Assembly (NCBI GenBank): GCA_963921935.1
Contig: OY998180.1
Location: 60,962,551 to 61,026,550, forward strand
Origin: Galeruca laticollis
Taxonomy: Eukaryota > Arthropoda > Insecta > Coleoptera > Chrysomelidae
Direction of reading: 5' to 3'
DNA: 64,000 nt
A model generated the notes under the pieces. That model was not told where the DNA came from. It did no database searches and saw nothing but the letters and a program-made list of their open reading frames with translations. Of this stretch, positions 9,771-21,059 are shown piece by piece (position 1 is the stretch's first letter; every line of letters starts with the position of its first letter). Made by a program: the position numbers and the translations under genes.

Positions 9771-10840
9771 GTGACTCCATATCTAGCTCTCCCGGTACCT
9801 CCATACGTGACCATAAATTCCTCGAAGGTAGGGTCAGACACATCTCGAATAAGGTTTACTCCTTCCCCCAGGTCATGGTCTCCTTCGAATGGCGCTAGTC
9901 GGTTCTGGTGAACTACTTTTGGTTTTCCGTTGGGGATCTTGCTTATTCTCCTCGTCGGGTTGTGTAACCATACTTTGTTCCCTTCTATAAAACCGCCTTC
10001 TGTGGCCTGCGTGTCGTACCCACTTTTCATTCTGTCGCTGGCAACTTGAAGATTGGTTCGAACTAATTCATGGATATCGTCCAGCCTTCTTCACAATTGG
10101 ATCACGTAGTCTTCGCCTGCTAGATCTTCTCCAGGCTGACAGCCAAATTCCAGGTCACAAGGAAGCCTCATTTCACGTCTAAACAGGATTTTGGCAGGTG
10201 TTTCACCCGTGGACTCATTGACGGCAGATCGATAAGCCAATGCGAATAGGGAGAGATACTGGTCCCAATCTCTCTGATGGCTAGATACTACTTTGGACAG
10301 GTATTTTCCAATAGTCCTGTTCATTCTTTCGACCATTCCATCTGACTGTGGATGTAATGCTGTTGTTCTGGTCTTCTTCATTCCCAGCTTCTTGCAAATC
10401 TCCTGGAATAGGTGACTTTCGAAATTTCTTCCCTGGTCGTTGTGGACTTCCAAGGGCACTCCATATCGGCTGATAAATTCTTTCACCAATACATCCGCGA
10501 CAGTTGAGGCCTCTTGGTACGGGATATCGTAAATTTCCACCCATTTTGTGAAATAATCCATTACAACCAGTATGTATTTGCCACCATTTTCGGTCGTTGG
10601 AAATGGTCCAGCGATATCTAAAGCAATCCTTTCGAAAGGGCTTCTAACATTGTACTGTTTCATGGGTGCCTTTCTCTTGCGATGTGGTCCATTACTCGTA
10701 GCACAAGTCGTACATTTCTTACACTAGTCCTTCACATCGTCAGAGCTGTTCATCCAATAAAACCTTTCACGTACTCACTGAAGGGTTTTCTTCACTCCCA
10801 GATGACCTCCCGATGGACTGTCGTGTAACTTCTTTAGTAC
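9771..10840 (-). pseudogene. Gypsy integrase
   Basis: The HHCC zinc-binding region is recognisable with two stops (GGHLGVKKTLQ, CKKCTTC, about 10690-10840). The catalytic core at 10091-10663 is open for 190 codons. It has D in IALDIAGPFP (residue 16), D in VHNDQGRNF (residue 76) and E in MVERMNRTI (residue 112), giving the D-x35-E spacing of retroviral-type integrases. After a stop at 10091 the GPY/F-like module follows (GYDTQATEGG, KVWLHNP, ISKIPNGKPKVVHQNRLAPF). A short stretch between WLHNP and RISKIP is missing compared with the copy at 54.2 kb. The enzyme inserts element cDNA into the genome. This copy is inactive because of its stops. Confidence 0.85.
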
Positions 10841-10996
10841 TTCAGCTACTCTTGTTCTCGGGATAACTAGTTGTCTCCTCATCTCGGAACCATCATCGTT
10901 TTCAAGGACTCTTTTCAACAGCCCTTCTTCCAGGACAAGGGAGTCCTACTGAGTCCAATACGCCTTGAGTTTCGGTGAATATCTTGACACTTCTTG

Positions 10997-12910
10997 TCAG
11001 GTAGGTCGCCGATTTCCTTCCTTCCACTGCCGAATCTTCTTTAGGCAAGGATCATTCTCCTGATCTTCTCTAATCCTGGTGGGAGACCATTCTTCATTGA
11101 CTACTGTAGTTCTTGAAACTGCAGCTTCCCTAGATTCCGCCTTGTTGCAGTGGGAGCAGTCTGTTGGACTTCGGTGACTCACACCAGCTCGATGTTCGAT
11201 GTTGAAATTGTACTCTTGAAGTCGTTCAATCCATCTAGCGATCTGGCCCTCGGGATTCTTGAACTGCATCAACCACTTGAGTGCTGCATGATCAGTCCGG
11301 ATTAAAAACTTCCTACCATAGAGATACTGGTAAAAGTGTTCCACGGACTTCACTACTGCCAAAAGTTCTCTTCTTGTGACGCAGTAGTTTCGTTCTGGTT
11401 TGGAGAGGACTTTACTGAAATATCCCAGCACTCTTTCTTGCCCTCCTTGGATCTGTCAGAGCACTCCACCAATTCCTACGTTGCTTGCGTCAGTGTCAAG
11501 AATAAAGTCTCCCTCTGGTAATGGATATCCTAATATCGGCGCCGAGGTTAAATGCCTCTTCAAAGTTTCAAAAGCCGTTTGACAGTCTTCGTCCCATTGG
11601 AAAGCTCTTGCTTCTTCTGTAAGTCGCGTTAGAGGCTTGGCAATATCTTCAAACTTCCTGATAAATCTTCTATAATACGTGCAAAGTCCAAGGAAACTCC
11701 TAATTTGATGTTTGTCGGTTGGTTGCGGCCATTGCTAAATGGAAGCAATTTTCTCTGGATCCACCGCCACTCCTTCATTGCTCACTATATGACCTAGATA
11801 GTTGACTCGGTTTTGGAACAGCTGACATTTCTTCGGGTTTAACATGAGCTGGGCAGCTTGGAGTCGTTTGAATACGTCTTCCAAATTCTTCAGATGTTCG
11901 TCAAATGTCTTCCCCAGTACTACGATGTCGTCCAAATAGACCAGGCATGTCTTCCAAGACAACCCTCTCAAGACATTTTCCATAAGTCTTTCAAATGTCG
12001 CAGGGGCATTACAGAGCCCGAATGGCATGACGTTGAATTGCCATAATCCAGATTCGGTGGTAAAAGCAGTCTTCTCTTTATCTTCTGGGTCCATTTCCAC
12101 TTGCCAATAACCAGACTTCAGGTCCAAGGTGGTAAACAGTTTGCTGCTGGCCAAAGTGTCTAGCGTATCGTCAATTCGAGGCAGAGGATAGCTGTCTTTC
12201 TTCGTCACGTTGTTAAGCTGGCGATAATCCACGCAGAATCTCGTAGTTTCATCCTTTTTCTTGACGAGCACTACTGGAAACACCCATGGACTAGTAGATG
12301 GTTCTATTACTTTTTCTTCTGCCGTCTCTCGAATTATTCTTTCAGCTTCCTCTCTCTTCGCTCGTGGAAGTCTTCGAGCTGATTGTCTGATTGGTTTAGC
12401 ATTACTAGTATCGATTTTGTGTTTGACGGCTGATGTTCTGCCAGTCTTTCCTCCTGTTGGTACGAATAAGTCTCGATACTGCAAGAGAAATTCTCTCATT
12501 CTCTTTTTTTCTGCTCGATCCAAAGATTGACCAGCTACTGATAACATTTGTTCGAATCTGGCATTGGAATTGTCAGTGGTCGTTGTTTGACGAACTATAG
12601 ACGTCACTGGTACGCAGGATCCAATTTTAGTTTCCTTCTTGATGGTAATTGGGTAATCGTTCACGTTTATCACACGTACTGGGATCTCTTTCGCCGATAT
12701 AACCAATCCTTTTCCAATTAGTACTCCTTTGCCAACTTCTTCGTCGTGGTTCCTCGGCTCCATCATAACCGGTATACCTTCCTCCATGATTCCCTGCAGC
12801 CGTGCTACTATCATGGTTTCGCTTCGTGCAGGTAGAACGGTATCTTCCTGTACAGCTGCCAACACCGCGCTGCCTTCATATGGATGCAGGAATACCTCCT
12901 CGGAACCCAC
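10997..12910 (-). pseudogene. Gypsy reverse transcriptase and RNase H
   Basis: The RT frame 11735-12910 is open for 391 codons and has all main blocks: FCVDYRQLN, FTTLDLKSGYWQVEMDPEDK, MPFGLCNAPATFERLM and the active site CLVYLDDIVVLG (YLDD at residues 325-328). The stop at 11735 is in frame, and the same frame continues through the connection (FLGLCTYYRRFI) to RNase H. RNase H reads DFILDTDAS, then after another stop LGYFSKVLSKPERNYCVTRREL and FLIRTDHAALKWL. Only point stops separate the pieces. The domain order protease-RT-RNase H-integrase marks the Ty3/Gypsy group. Confidence 0.9.
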
Positions 12911-12934
12911 TTTAATGGTTCTGTTTCTGAAGTC

Positions 12935-13311
12935 TTATTGGAAACCATGTACATTCATTACGTCCATTCCCAGAATCACGTCTTCTTCAATGTCAGCTAC
13001 GATTTTCGTATGCGTGAACTTTTCTGCGCCAATTCTCAATTGGATTTGTGTTTCCCCGTGAACGTTGGCACTCTCGCCTGTGGCGGTCTGCAGTCGCAGT
13101 CTCGTTGGTAGAAGTTTCTTCTTGGGGTTTATTATATCTGGTCGTATAATGGTTCTAGTTGCCCCAGTGTCAACCAGCAGAGCATATCCCTTGCCATTTA
13201 CTTCGCCATCCACATATACACTGTCGTTGCGACATCTAAGAGAAACTATCAGTATGAGAGGGTCTTTGGAGCGGTCATGAGTCGGTGCTGCCCCCTCGTA
13301 GCCGACCCGTT
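12935..13311 (-). pseudogene. Gypsy aspartic protease
   Basis: The frame contains YALLVDTGATRTII, where DTGA is the catalytic motif of a retropepsin, and ends EEDVILGMDVMNVHGF, matching the conserved ILG helix block. An in-frame stop at 12935 separates it from the RT frame, which is in the same register. It would release the Gag and Pol proteins. It starts at about 13311, where Gag ends. Confidence 0.85.
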
Positions 13312-14615
13312 CTAGTTTTCCTGTGACTGGGGTTCTTGGTTTGCAGGAGTCTTGGGGCGCTTACATGAACTACGTACATGCCCTAGCTCGCCACATTTCC
13401 AGCATCTGATCTTTATCGGCTTCTTGTTTACCATATTCTTTATCAAGCCGACGATCTGGTCAAGTCTGTCCTCGTCATCCGTCTTCTTGGATGGTCCTAA
13501 CTTTGTTATAACCCGAAGCCTTCGTGGCTGCTTCATATTCGAGAGCAGCAGTCAATGCGTCTACCAATGTTTTGAAATGGGCTAAACGAGGCGTCCTCTG
13601 CCTATTGGGGTCACGTAAGCCATGAATAAAGGCCTGGATGCCCAGACATTCCATCATGTTGTCTGATGCAGACGGATAAGCAAACCGAACTAGTCGGGCA
13701 ATGTCCCCCTCATATTCTTGAAGGGATTCATCACGTTTCTGCCTTCGGTTCTTCAGCTGGGATTGGTGCAAATGTTCTAGATGTTCGTGACCATATCGCA
13801 TGTCCAACCTCTTCTTAAGCTGCTCGAAATCATCCGTTTCTTCAAGTGGTATCGTCTGAAGTACGTCTAAGGCATCTCCCCGAAGCGCGATGGTTAAGTT
13901 CACTGCTCTCTCCTTATTGGACCAATTATTCACTCTGGCGGCTGCTTCAAACTGTTTCACATCATTAGTCCACGATGTCTTTCCGTCGAATGTTGGGGTC
14001 TTGACTCGTGCAAAACTGCCAATGTCCTCTATCCTGGAGTTAATTTCTGGCTTGCAGGGTTTTATATGTTCAATCTTCTTGTTTTCTGCTGGCGTGTCTT
14101 GTGTTCTTAAATCTGCCATATTTCTCTCCAATTCCTCGATTTTCTCGTATATCGTTGTCATCTTGTTTTCAATGTCTGATTTTAGAGACGAAATTTTATT
14201 CTCGGCGTCAGCAGCAATGTCATTTTTTAACGATAAGATATCGGCAGAAATGTCATTCTTCATAGTGGAAATCTTCTCGTCCATATTAGTAGAAATATCA
14301 TTCTTCATAGTGGAAATCTTCTCGTCCATATTAGTAGGAATATCATTCTTCATAGTAGAAATCTTCTCGTCCATATTAGTGGAAATATCGTTTTTTATAG
14401 CCGAAATATCGTTTTTCACATTCGTTGAAATCTTCCCTTCCATGGCAGAAATTGACGTCATTAAATAAAAATGTTTCTGGATCCAAGCCGTCACTTACCA
14501 GTGCCACTTTGAGTCTTTTTACAAACTCACTCTTCTTACCGGACGTTTCCAACTCACGATCTTCCAATTCTGCTCTTAATTCCGTGACTTTCAGATCACA
14601 TAGTCTCTTGGCCAT
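13312..14615 (-). pseudogene. Gypsy Gag with SAP-like N-terminus, 15-residue repeats and CCHC knuckle
   Basis: The start is the Met at 14615 (MAKRLCDLKVTELRAELEDR), followed by GKKSEFVKRLKVAL, a SAP-like helix-extended loop-helix. A frameshift near 14465 leads into a coiled-coil-like section with repeats of ISTMKNDISTNMDEK. The retrotransposon Gag domain follows (VNNWSNKERAVNLTIALRGD, RLDMRYGHEHLEHLHQSQL, about 13600-13950). A second frameshift near 13490 precedes the CCHC knuckle C-x2-C-x4-H-x4-C (KIRCWKCGELGHVRSSCK, 13363-13404). The frame ends at 13312, where pol begins. SAP motifs usually bind AT-rich DNA; a chromatin-targeting role is only a guess. Confidence 0.8.
14240..14440 (-). repeat. 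45-bp tandem repeat inside Gag
   Basis: A unit beginning TTCTTCATAGTGGAAATC recurs three times with a 45-bp period, then decays. It encodes 15-residue heptad-like repeats. The copy at 32.7-32.8 kb has a different number and order of units. Confidence 0.85.
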
Positions 14616-14640
14616 TTTTACGTAGCAATTTATTTATATT

Positions 14641-14658
14641 ATCCCACTTCTGACACCA
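14641..14658 (-). other. Primer-binding site matching the 3' end of tRNA-Leu
   Basis: The plus strand reads ATCCCACTTCTGACACCA, identical to the 3' end of animal tRNA-Leu including CCA (from memory of the tRNA sequence). One base separates it from the 5' LTR. The same site is at 33070-33087, and a damaged one at 56198-56215. Confidence 0.8.
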
Positions 14659-14659
14659 A

Positions 14660-15146
14660 TGTAATGTTTTTCTTATTTATTTAGGCAATAAACGGGTGGG
14701 ATAAATTTTAAACACTCGGTATGGCTACTTACTAATTTATTGAAACACTAACTCACTAACACTTAATTTATATATACTTAACTAATCACTTAATTATTAA
14801 TTTATATTAACTGTATATTCACTCTAATTTATATAAACACTTTATATTCACTTATTTACTGTTTAACTCACGATGTCAAATTATAAACTAAACTCACTCC
14901 TCCTGATCAGTCCCTTATATATTAAAGCCGTTTTTACTAGTAAATTCTGGGTTGCAGCTTACACAGTCACGAATAATTTTTCTGGCCTTTTCTAGATAAC
15001 TCTGGTCACAAAAACAATGTTTACATAAGATAGTCGTGAACTCGTAAACAGTTTTTTATAACTGCGTATCCGCCATAATTTTAACTTTTATACCTGGCTT
15101 AGACAGGTCGGTTTTAGGGACTATACCAGTGTGCTGTTTCGTAACA
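14660..15146 (-). repeat. 5' LTR of the full-length Gypsy element
   Basis: It is a 487-bp partner of 8723-9214, differing by about a dozen substitutions and small indels, including a 4-bp deletion in the TTCACTC region. On the minus strand it should hold the promoter, but no convincing TATA/initiator pair was picked. Confidence 0.92.
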
Positions 15147-15150
15147 ATAT

Positions 15151-17188
15151 GATTTCTTTTATTGAAAAAAAATCATTTTTGCTTTAATTGAAGAATTTTC
15201 TCTATTCTATAAATGTATCCCAGGTCCAAAAAATATTTCAGGAAAATGTAACAATGCTACTTTTAACACCGCAAAAAAAGGTCCACGCCACTGTGCAAAG
15301 ACCTATATCGGTACAGGCGGACGTCAATGCACTTGTCAAACGTTTTGGTTTTAGTTTAATACTGTCATATGCTGAGCCATTAACTATTACATCATTGTTT
15401 ACTGTCTATTAGAACGTAGAGTTTTTTTCATTTTGAATACAAAACAGTGAGTAGGCAGAGCTTGGGCATCACTGAAGTAATTGTAGTTGTTAACTGCCAA
15501 TTAAAAAAAACAATATAAAAATGTTGTTATTATTATCAACGATTTTATCAAAAACAATATAAAAGCGAAGAAAATGCTCTATTTCTTGTTAATACCATTA
15601 TGAAATATATTCTTGAAAATCATTGATCGCCACAAAAATAGTTTGATCTTTTTTAAGGATATCCTAAAGAAAAAATGATAAATGTTTTTCAGTTTGGGAA
15701 AATCCGGGTCCTGAAAGATAACCACTTCATTACACTCCCTACAAAGAATAAACATAAAGAAAATAGACATAAAAGATTATCTCAAACTTCGTCAAGTTAA
15801 CTGTCGGAACTTTTCGTGCAGAAATCAGTATCTACAAAGATTAATGCCTAGAGACTGTACTATTTAAAATGCTTCTTCATCTTCGTGAAGTTATTTATTT
15901 GAAGCTTCGATGATCTACAAAAAATGCTTTTGAGGGCTCAATTCGTAACCAGCGATCGACGTTTTTTAGAATGAAAAGATTTTGTTTACGCAGTAAATGT
16001 TTTCAACGACTTTATTTTTAGAATACTCTCGTGATAATTCTTAATGTTATTGCATTTCTTAACTCATCTCTAATGATGTATTTCAAATTAAATTCGTAGT
16101 GTTGCTAATTCCGAATATTCAACGATATTTAAATATATTAAATAAAACAGGAATGAGATCAACTGATGATAACACATATACAAATTTTAAGACTGAAGGC
16201 CCATGCACCCGCCTTCCCCTTCCCCAAACTCCCATAACACCCGCCCACTCCCCCCCCCCCCTCCATGGTCGCATTCATACAATTCTGAGTTTGTATACGT
16301 GGAGATTTAAAATCACTTGATTCCATAACCCTGATATTAAGCTTGGAAGATCTTCAAACAACGCTATAATGTTACTCGCAATACGCTTGGCTTTTCCGAA
16401 CGTTTTCAGGAATATATTAAGTATTAAGGGGTTGCTTGTCTTTCGGCTAGAGGTGCACTATTTTTTGTTAATGGTCATCACAACGTGTTGTTGCTAGTTG
16501 AACAATAAATAAGAATTATTACACATGTTTGTGAGAACTTGTTGTCTTAAAATTGAATGACTCATTATAACAAGCAACGGCAGTTGCCGAGACACGCAAG
16601 TACTCCCCCACAAAAACCACCACACCGAAAAAGCCCAATACAAAGTGTCTACGTCATGTAAATGCTAAACCATGAAAGGTCACTCTATATATACAATAAT
16701 TTTTTTTCATTCAAAATATCAATTTTCTAATGGTTGAAAAAAATAGGAACGTGATCACCGATCAAGATGGAAATCTGTCAATTGACTTGGGGTGCTAAGG
16801 GGATGCTAAAATTTTCAGCCTCCTAGCTGTACTCAAAGCTGAGATACAGGTACCCGCGTTTTAGGTAGTTGTCGGTATACCGGGTGGTGACTCGATCTTA
16901 GGACCATAGGATTTTAACATGGGAAATCAGAAAATCCTAAATATTTGCTTCCCAGCAAAAGAGAAGATAATGAAATTTTGTATGGACGTGAACTACATTA
17001 TTTCTGACAATATTACCATAAAATCATCACTGTTTAATAGTAAATAAGTTTAAAAATTAATAAAACAAATTAAACAAAGCAGCATGCCATTGATGTACTC
17101 TAATTTGCCTATGTCGGTTATAGCGCACTGTTAGGAGCTGTTGAATTTTGAGGCGGATGAAACCAGCGAAATATGTATCTCTTTTTTT
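15151..17188. other. Intergenic/intronic stretch without a recognised gene
   Basis: The sequence is AT-rich and unique-looking, with only short chance ORFs, plus a poly-C run near 16250. The first few hundred bases may be the other half of the decayed Tc1-type region split by the Gypsy insertion. I found no clear inverted repeat partner. Confidence 0.4.
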
Positions 17189-17999
17189 ATTCTTAATAGG
17201 ATTTTTATACATATTAGAGTTTTTGTTCCTATTAATAAAATAATTTTATAAGTTATTAAAATTTGAAAACGATGAAATAAATTTAATATGATATTATCTT
17301 CATAATGAAACCTTTGACTATCAATGTGATTTAATGTATTTCACGGCCAATTCGATTTTTTTCTATTTCACGGCATTGCAACCATTGAAATTATTAACTG
17401 TCATAATAAAATTTTTTCGTAATGGCTTCAGTGTATTCGATTAATGACCAAAAGTTATTTTTAAAGTTGTACTATACAGGTAATAGTATCAGTGAAGTTC
17501 GAGATACCTTCGCTTGCTTATATCCTAATAACAACTATAAGAGTTATTCAAAATCAAAACAAATATGGCTCGGTATTTGTTCCATGCAAATTTACAAAAT
17601 AATTAAGTAAATGTACTCGCTGCTGGGCATTATGGCCCTACTATTAGTTTAAGGTAACTTAGTTCCGAGTTGGGTTTTCACCATGCAAGAGTCCTTAAAA
17701 TATTAAAAAAACACACAAATACAAATCGTATAAATTTTCAGCACATCAAGCAATGTTTCTCCAATATTTATAATCGGTCCCAATATCGTGAAGTTGAATT
17801 ATGGTGATTTGTTTGAACATTTACTCTAGACGCATAATTTTCTTAGTTGTTACTCCTTTACTGTTAGATTTTTAGTTAATTTCAATAAATCTGTTTACTG
17901 TGATAACATGCTTAATTTATTTCATTGTTTTAAAGTGTTAATAACTAATAAAATTATTTTATTGATAAGAAACTACAGAAGAAAAATCCTATTAAGAAT
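17189..17999 (+). mobile_element. Small long-TIR DNA element with an HTH remnant
   Basis: Inverted arms of roughly 110 bp face each other (17189-17300 and 17880-17999). The outer ends are ATTCTTAATAGGATTTTT and its complement, and AATAAAATAATTTTAT is shared inside. The interior keeps a transposase N-terminus (17422-17610) but no catalytic DDE part, so this is an internally deleted, non-autonomous copy. It belongs to the same broad group as the elements at 42.7-48.0 kb. Confidence 0.7.
17422..17806 (+). pseudogene. HTH N-terminus of a long-TIR element transposase
   Basis: The frame starts MASVYSINDQKLFLKLYYTG and then SISEVRDTFACLYPNNN, the layout of the helix-turn-helix found at the start of many insect IS630/Tc1-mariner-like transposases (motif: YS..E...M...Y....N..EA...Y...YPNR). 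After a frameshift, ELGFHHARVLKILKKH and QCFSNIYNRSQYREVELW follow, ending at a stop. The catalytic domain is missing. Confidence 0.5.
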
Positions 18000-18007
18000 T
18001 AAAATAA

Positions 18008-18378
18008 ACGGTTTTAAAGATTAAAAGTAACTTTTCTGCATCTGTGACCCTGAACAATATTCTATCATAAAATTGTTACTTGTATACACTTCGGGGGATG
18101 TATCGTGCTAACAAACCGAAATTTCTCCAAAAATAACCAAAAATTTAGTATATCTGGATTTATAGGACCCGCTGTACTCGCTCTAGTCAACTGAAAATCA
18201 ATAGGGTACATCTGTGAGACACTTTGAATCAATCATAAAATTGATTAATCGTATACACTCTGGAGGCTGTATCGTATTAACAAACTGAAAATTCTCCAAA
18301 AATGACAAAAATTTGGTACTTCAAGTACCATAGCACCCGTTGTTCTAGCTTTAGTGAGCTGAATATCAATAAGGTTGT
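18008..18378. repeat. Two units of a ~174-bp satellite
   Basis: Two diverged units start near 18062 and 18230 (168-bp period). Landmarks are CATAAAATTG, GGCTGTATCGT and TTCTCCAAAAAT. They match the five-unit array at 39.96-40.76 kb, including the left flank AATAAACGGTTTTAA. Confidence 0.85.
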
Positions 18379-18696
18379 AGTTGAGTAGAGTAGAGTTTTC
18401 TTTAAATCAGAGATTGAAACATATAGAATTCAGTAAAGTACATACGTAATCATTATTGGGTACTGGAAAATAAGAGAATATGGTGCATAGGTAGGTACCT
18501 ATAAGTTGGCTGTGAGTGACTGACATTTCTTTGTGCATTGAATCTGACATTTAAATTTGAAACTGAGATCTTCCGACTATACCTAGGGTAAGCAAAAGTA
18601 TTTATATTTAAGTATTGAATATTTTTAGGAAACTATGATGTTATTTTAGATTCTTTTTTTAGAAAACGGAATAGGTCGGTACATATAATTATAAAG

Positions 18697-18900
18697 ATGG
18701 ATTCCTCTGACGATCTCTCAGGAGATTATTTTGAAAATGCACCATCAAACATATTACACGTAGCACAGAATGCTTCTAATGATTTATTGCCCGAAAAATA
18801 TGTGAAGATTTACGAAATAAAATACAATTTGTTTGAAGAATGGTGTAGGAAAAATAAAATAACAAAATTTTCCGAAAATGTCCGAGTGCACAAATTCACC
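18697..18900 (+). pseudogene. Crypton-type tyrosine recombinase, N-terminal fragment
   Basis: The frame reads MDSSDDLSGDYFE, then LLPEKYVKIYEIKYNLFEEW and ITKFSENV. This resembles the N-terminal SAM-like core-binding part of animal Crypton recombinases (LP.KS...Y...Y..F..W.....I..FSENVLLVYF). The match ends abruptly after about 68 codons and no catalytic residues are present. A separate fragment of the catalytic end of this protein type lies at 63.4-63.9 kb. Confidence 0.5.
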
Positions 18901-19116
18901 TTTAATATTAGTATTGTTAATCATTCAATTCGTCTGTCGTTTTGTTAATTTGTTGTAATTTTGAATAAAATGTCCAAAATGATAATCAATACATAATATA
19001 TTTGATTAGAAATCAATCAAAACGTTATAGTTTCTTCTAAAGAAAAATTAAACCTACTTTAGTGTGCAAAGAAAATTACTATTAAACTTCTGTATTTTCA
19101 TAAAATTTTTGGTAGT

Positions 19117-19250
19117 AGAAAAAATAGTGTATGCAATTCGTGTGTAAAGGCCTTTTTTCGACTCATGTGATTGTCGCATTCGTCTGAATATTCACATTCG
19201 TTGAAAAAAGGCTACTTTACACACTTGTTACATAAATAACTATTTTTTCG
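19117..19250. repeat. Dispersed hairpin element, copy 1
   Basis: Imperfect inverted arms of about 42 bp (19118-19160 and 19202-19250) carry GTGTAAAGGCCTTTTTT facing AAAAAAGGCTACTTTACAC, around a loop of about 40 bp. Similar hairpins occur at 34181-34291 and 56956-57105. Confidence 0.75.
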
Positions 19251-19394
19251 CCTATGTTATCAGATGTTTTTATTTTTTCGTACAACGAAATATATGAAGA
19301 ACACGCATAAGTCTTTGGGGATCCAAACCGAAGATTATGGTGTATTGAATATTTTTCTAAACAAATTTTGCTTAACATTCAGGTCGGAATTAGT

Positions 19395-19780
19395 CGTTTC
19401 TGATAAATACACTCGCCATATTATTTTATGCTAAATTCTCATCGTAAATAGCCTCGTTCGGAAGTTTTAGAACGGCAGTAATGGTTTTCTAAGACATGAA
19501 ATTTATCAATGAAAACTTGAACACTTCTAGCTGTTCTTCCAAACATCTTCGTTTTCCGTCCACCTCCTCGTGTTTCTATGGCCATTTGCCACTTTTCATG
19601 AACCTCTGAGTAACTCCTTGTACTCTATGTTTTGTAATAAGCAGTATCCCTGAAAAAGTTTTCTGGTACACAGGAACTTTCTTATGATTTATTGTTTGTA
19701 TGTAGTTCTTGACATAAGCAGCTGTATTTTCGCAGGCACATGTTTGAGTGAGAAATATTTCCAAAAAAAACATACGATGC
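19395..19780 (-). pseudogene. Insect transposon-like protein fragment, class unclear
   Basis: In minus-strand order: CACENTAAYVKNYIQTINHK, PVYQKTFSGILLITKHRVQ, then (after a frameshift) RSVQVFIDKFHVLENHYCRS and KTSERGYLR. These recall a common insect repeat protein with the motif F......ESHYCR....R.YL, usually encoded by DNA transposons. No catalytic region is present. The assignment rests on memory of the motif only. Confidence 0.4.
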
Positions 19781-20471
19781 CATAAAAAACTTTTTTCCTA
19801 TCAAATTTTTTTACGAAAAAATTTTTCCTTGTATACTGTATACCTCTAATAAATTATTGAAAAAATCTATATTAGTTTTCTTAAGTATATGAGAATAGAA
19901 TATAAAAGACAAAAAGTACTGATATCAGTCCAAAAACCTGTTATCGAGGTAAACATAGGTGACGCAACTACATCCCTTACAAAAGGATTATAGAGTGACA
20001 CAAGTACCATTCATTCGTTTGCGTTGCGCTAAACAGCCCGGGTACTTAATCTTAGTCATTGTACCATTCCCGATATTATTTACTTCCGCTCCAAAAGCTT
20101 CGGGTCCTCGATATAGGCCACTAGCTTATATGGGGGGGATTTTGAGTAGTTCTGATGGTTGAATTATCTCCATTCCAAAATGCCCCTGCCTAAGTCCTTG
20201 TAAGTTCTTACATAAGCAGAGTATATGAGTAGCTGTTTCATCCCTACATATAGGTTCACTGACTTTTACCATTTTGTATAAATGTTTCCTTAGGGTCTAG
20301 TGTCCAGTAACCAAATCGGTAACTGTCTTCAAATATCTCTTGCTCAGTTTCAATAACCTGATTGAGAATTCTTTGTTTACCTTTTACGTAAGCTTTTTGT
20401 GTGAAGGTGACCTTCTATCAACCTCCATTTGATTTGGTGTTCCTTCTCTAGCCAGTTCCGGATTTCCCCTC

Positions 20472-20837
20472 TTATGTAATCCTTTGTGATTCAACAGAAC
20501 CTGTGAAATTTCCTTTAGAGTCTTGTTTAGCTAGCTGGTCCGCCAACTCATTACCTGCAATCCCTAATTCATTACCTGCAATCCCTTCATGTACCGCCAC
20601 CCTTAATAGAGACACTGTGTTGTCTCTTGCCAGCTTTTTAAAGGACTCTTTACAGTTTTTTACCAGTCTAGATTCAGTGGTTGGATCGCTGATAGCTTTA
20701 AACAGAGCCTGGCTGTCAGAATATATTTTGAGTTTTTTTCTGGTATAACATCTCTTGATGTTTACATCAATACAAGCTATAGCAGCAATTGTCTCTGTCT
20801 GAAATACAGACGTATATCTACCAAGGCTGAAGAACAT
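20472..20837 (-). pseudogene. LINE RNase H domain with a 7-residue duplication
   Basis: The frame holds FQTETIAAIACI (catalytic E), KIYSDSQALFKAI (catalytic D) and the C-terminal GNELADQLAK (catalytic D). Just before the last motif, GNELGIAGNELA shows that GIAGNEL is duplicated, from a 21-bp tandem repeat at 20549-20590. RNase H removes RNA from the RNA/DNA hybrid during reverse transcription. Confidence 0.75.
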
Positions 20838-21059
20838 TTATACCAGCCCCAGTGCCGTGGTTCGTTTTAGAGCCATCAGTGAACCAAATGGTGTCTCCAG
20901 GATTTCCTGAGTGCATCATCCGTTGCCTAGATGGAATAATGATATTCACTCGCTCAGTGAATATATTCTCTGGTATCATACTATCCATTTGAGAAAGTTC
21001 GTTTCATCTAGTATTGTCTCACTTATATCAGTATGTCCTCCACGAACATTGTTCGAGGT

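Larger units (their letters stand above)
8723..15146 (-). mobile_element. Full-length Ty3/Gypsy-type LTR retrotransposon with macro/CCCH 3' module
   Basis: The element has two LTRs of 492 and 487 bp with TG...CA ends. It is flanked by the 4-bp duplication ATAT (8719-8722 and 15147-15150). A tRNA-Leu-type primer site and a polypurine tract are present. In minus-strand order it encodes Gag (SAP-like, repeats, CCHC), protease, RT, RNase H and integrase in the usual Ty3/Gypsy order, then a macro domain and a CCCH finger. The LTRs differ at roughly a dozen positions by eye (about 97% identical), so it is moderately young. Several stops and frameshifts make this copy defective. No envelope-like ORF is visible. 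Confidence 0.9.

Noticed and set aside
14240..14440. Regular 45-bp repeats resembling a CRISPR-like array
   Set aside because: There are no unique spacers between units; the repeats are coding and part of Gag in a eukaryotic element.
14641..14658. Sequence identical to the 3' end of tRNA-Leu including CCA
   Set aside because: No tRNA body precedes it; it abuts an LTR and is the retrotransposon primer-binding site.
15579..15770. 63-codon minus-strand ORF
   Set aside because: Phe/Ile/Lys-rich chance ORF in AT-rich DNA without any motif.
16099..16320. Proline-rich ORF across a poly-C run
   Set aside because: The composition comes from the C-rich simple sequence; no support as a gene.
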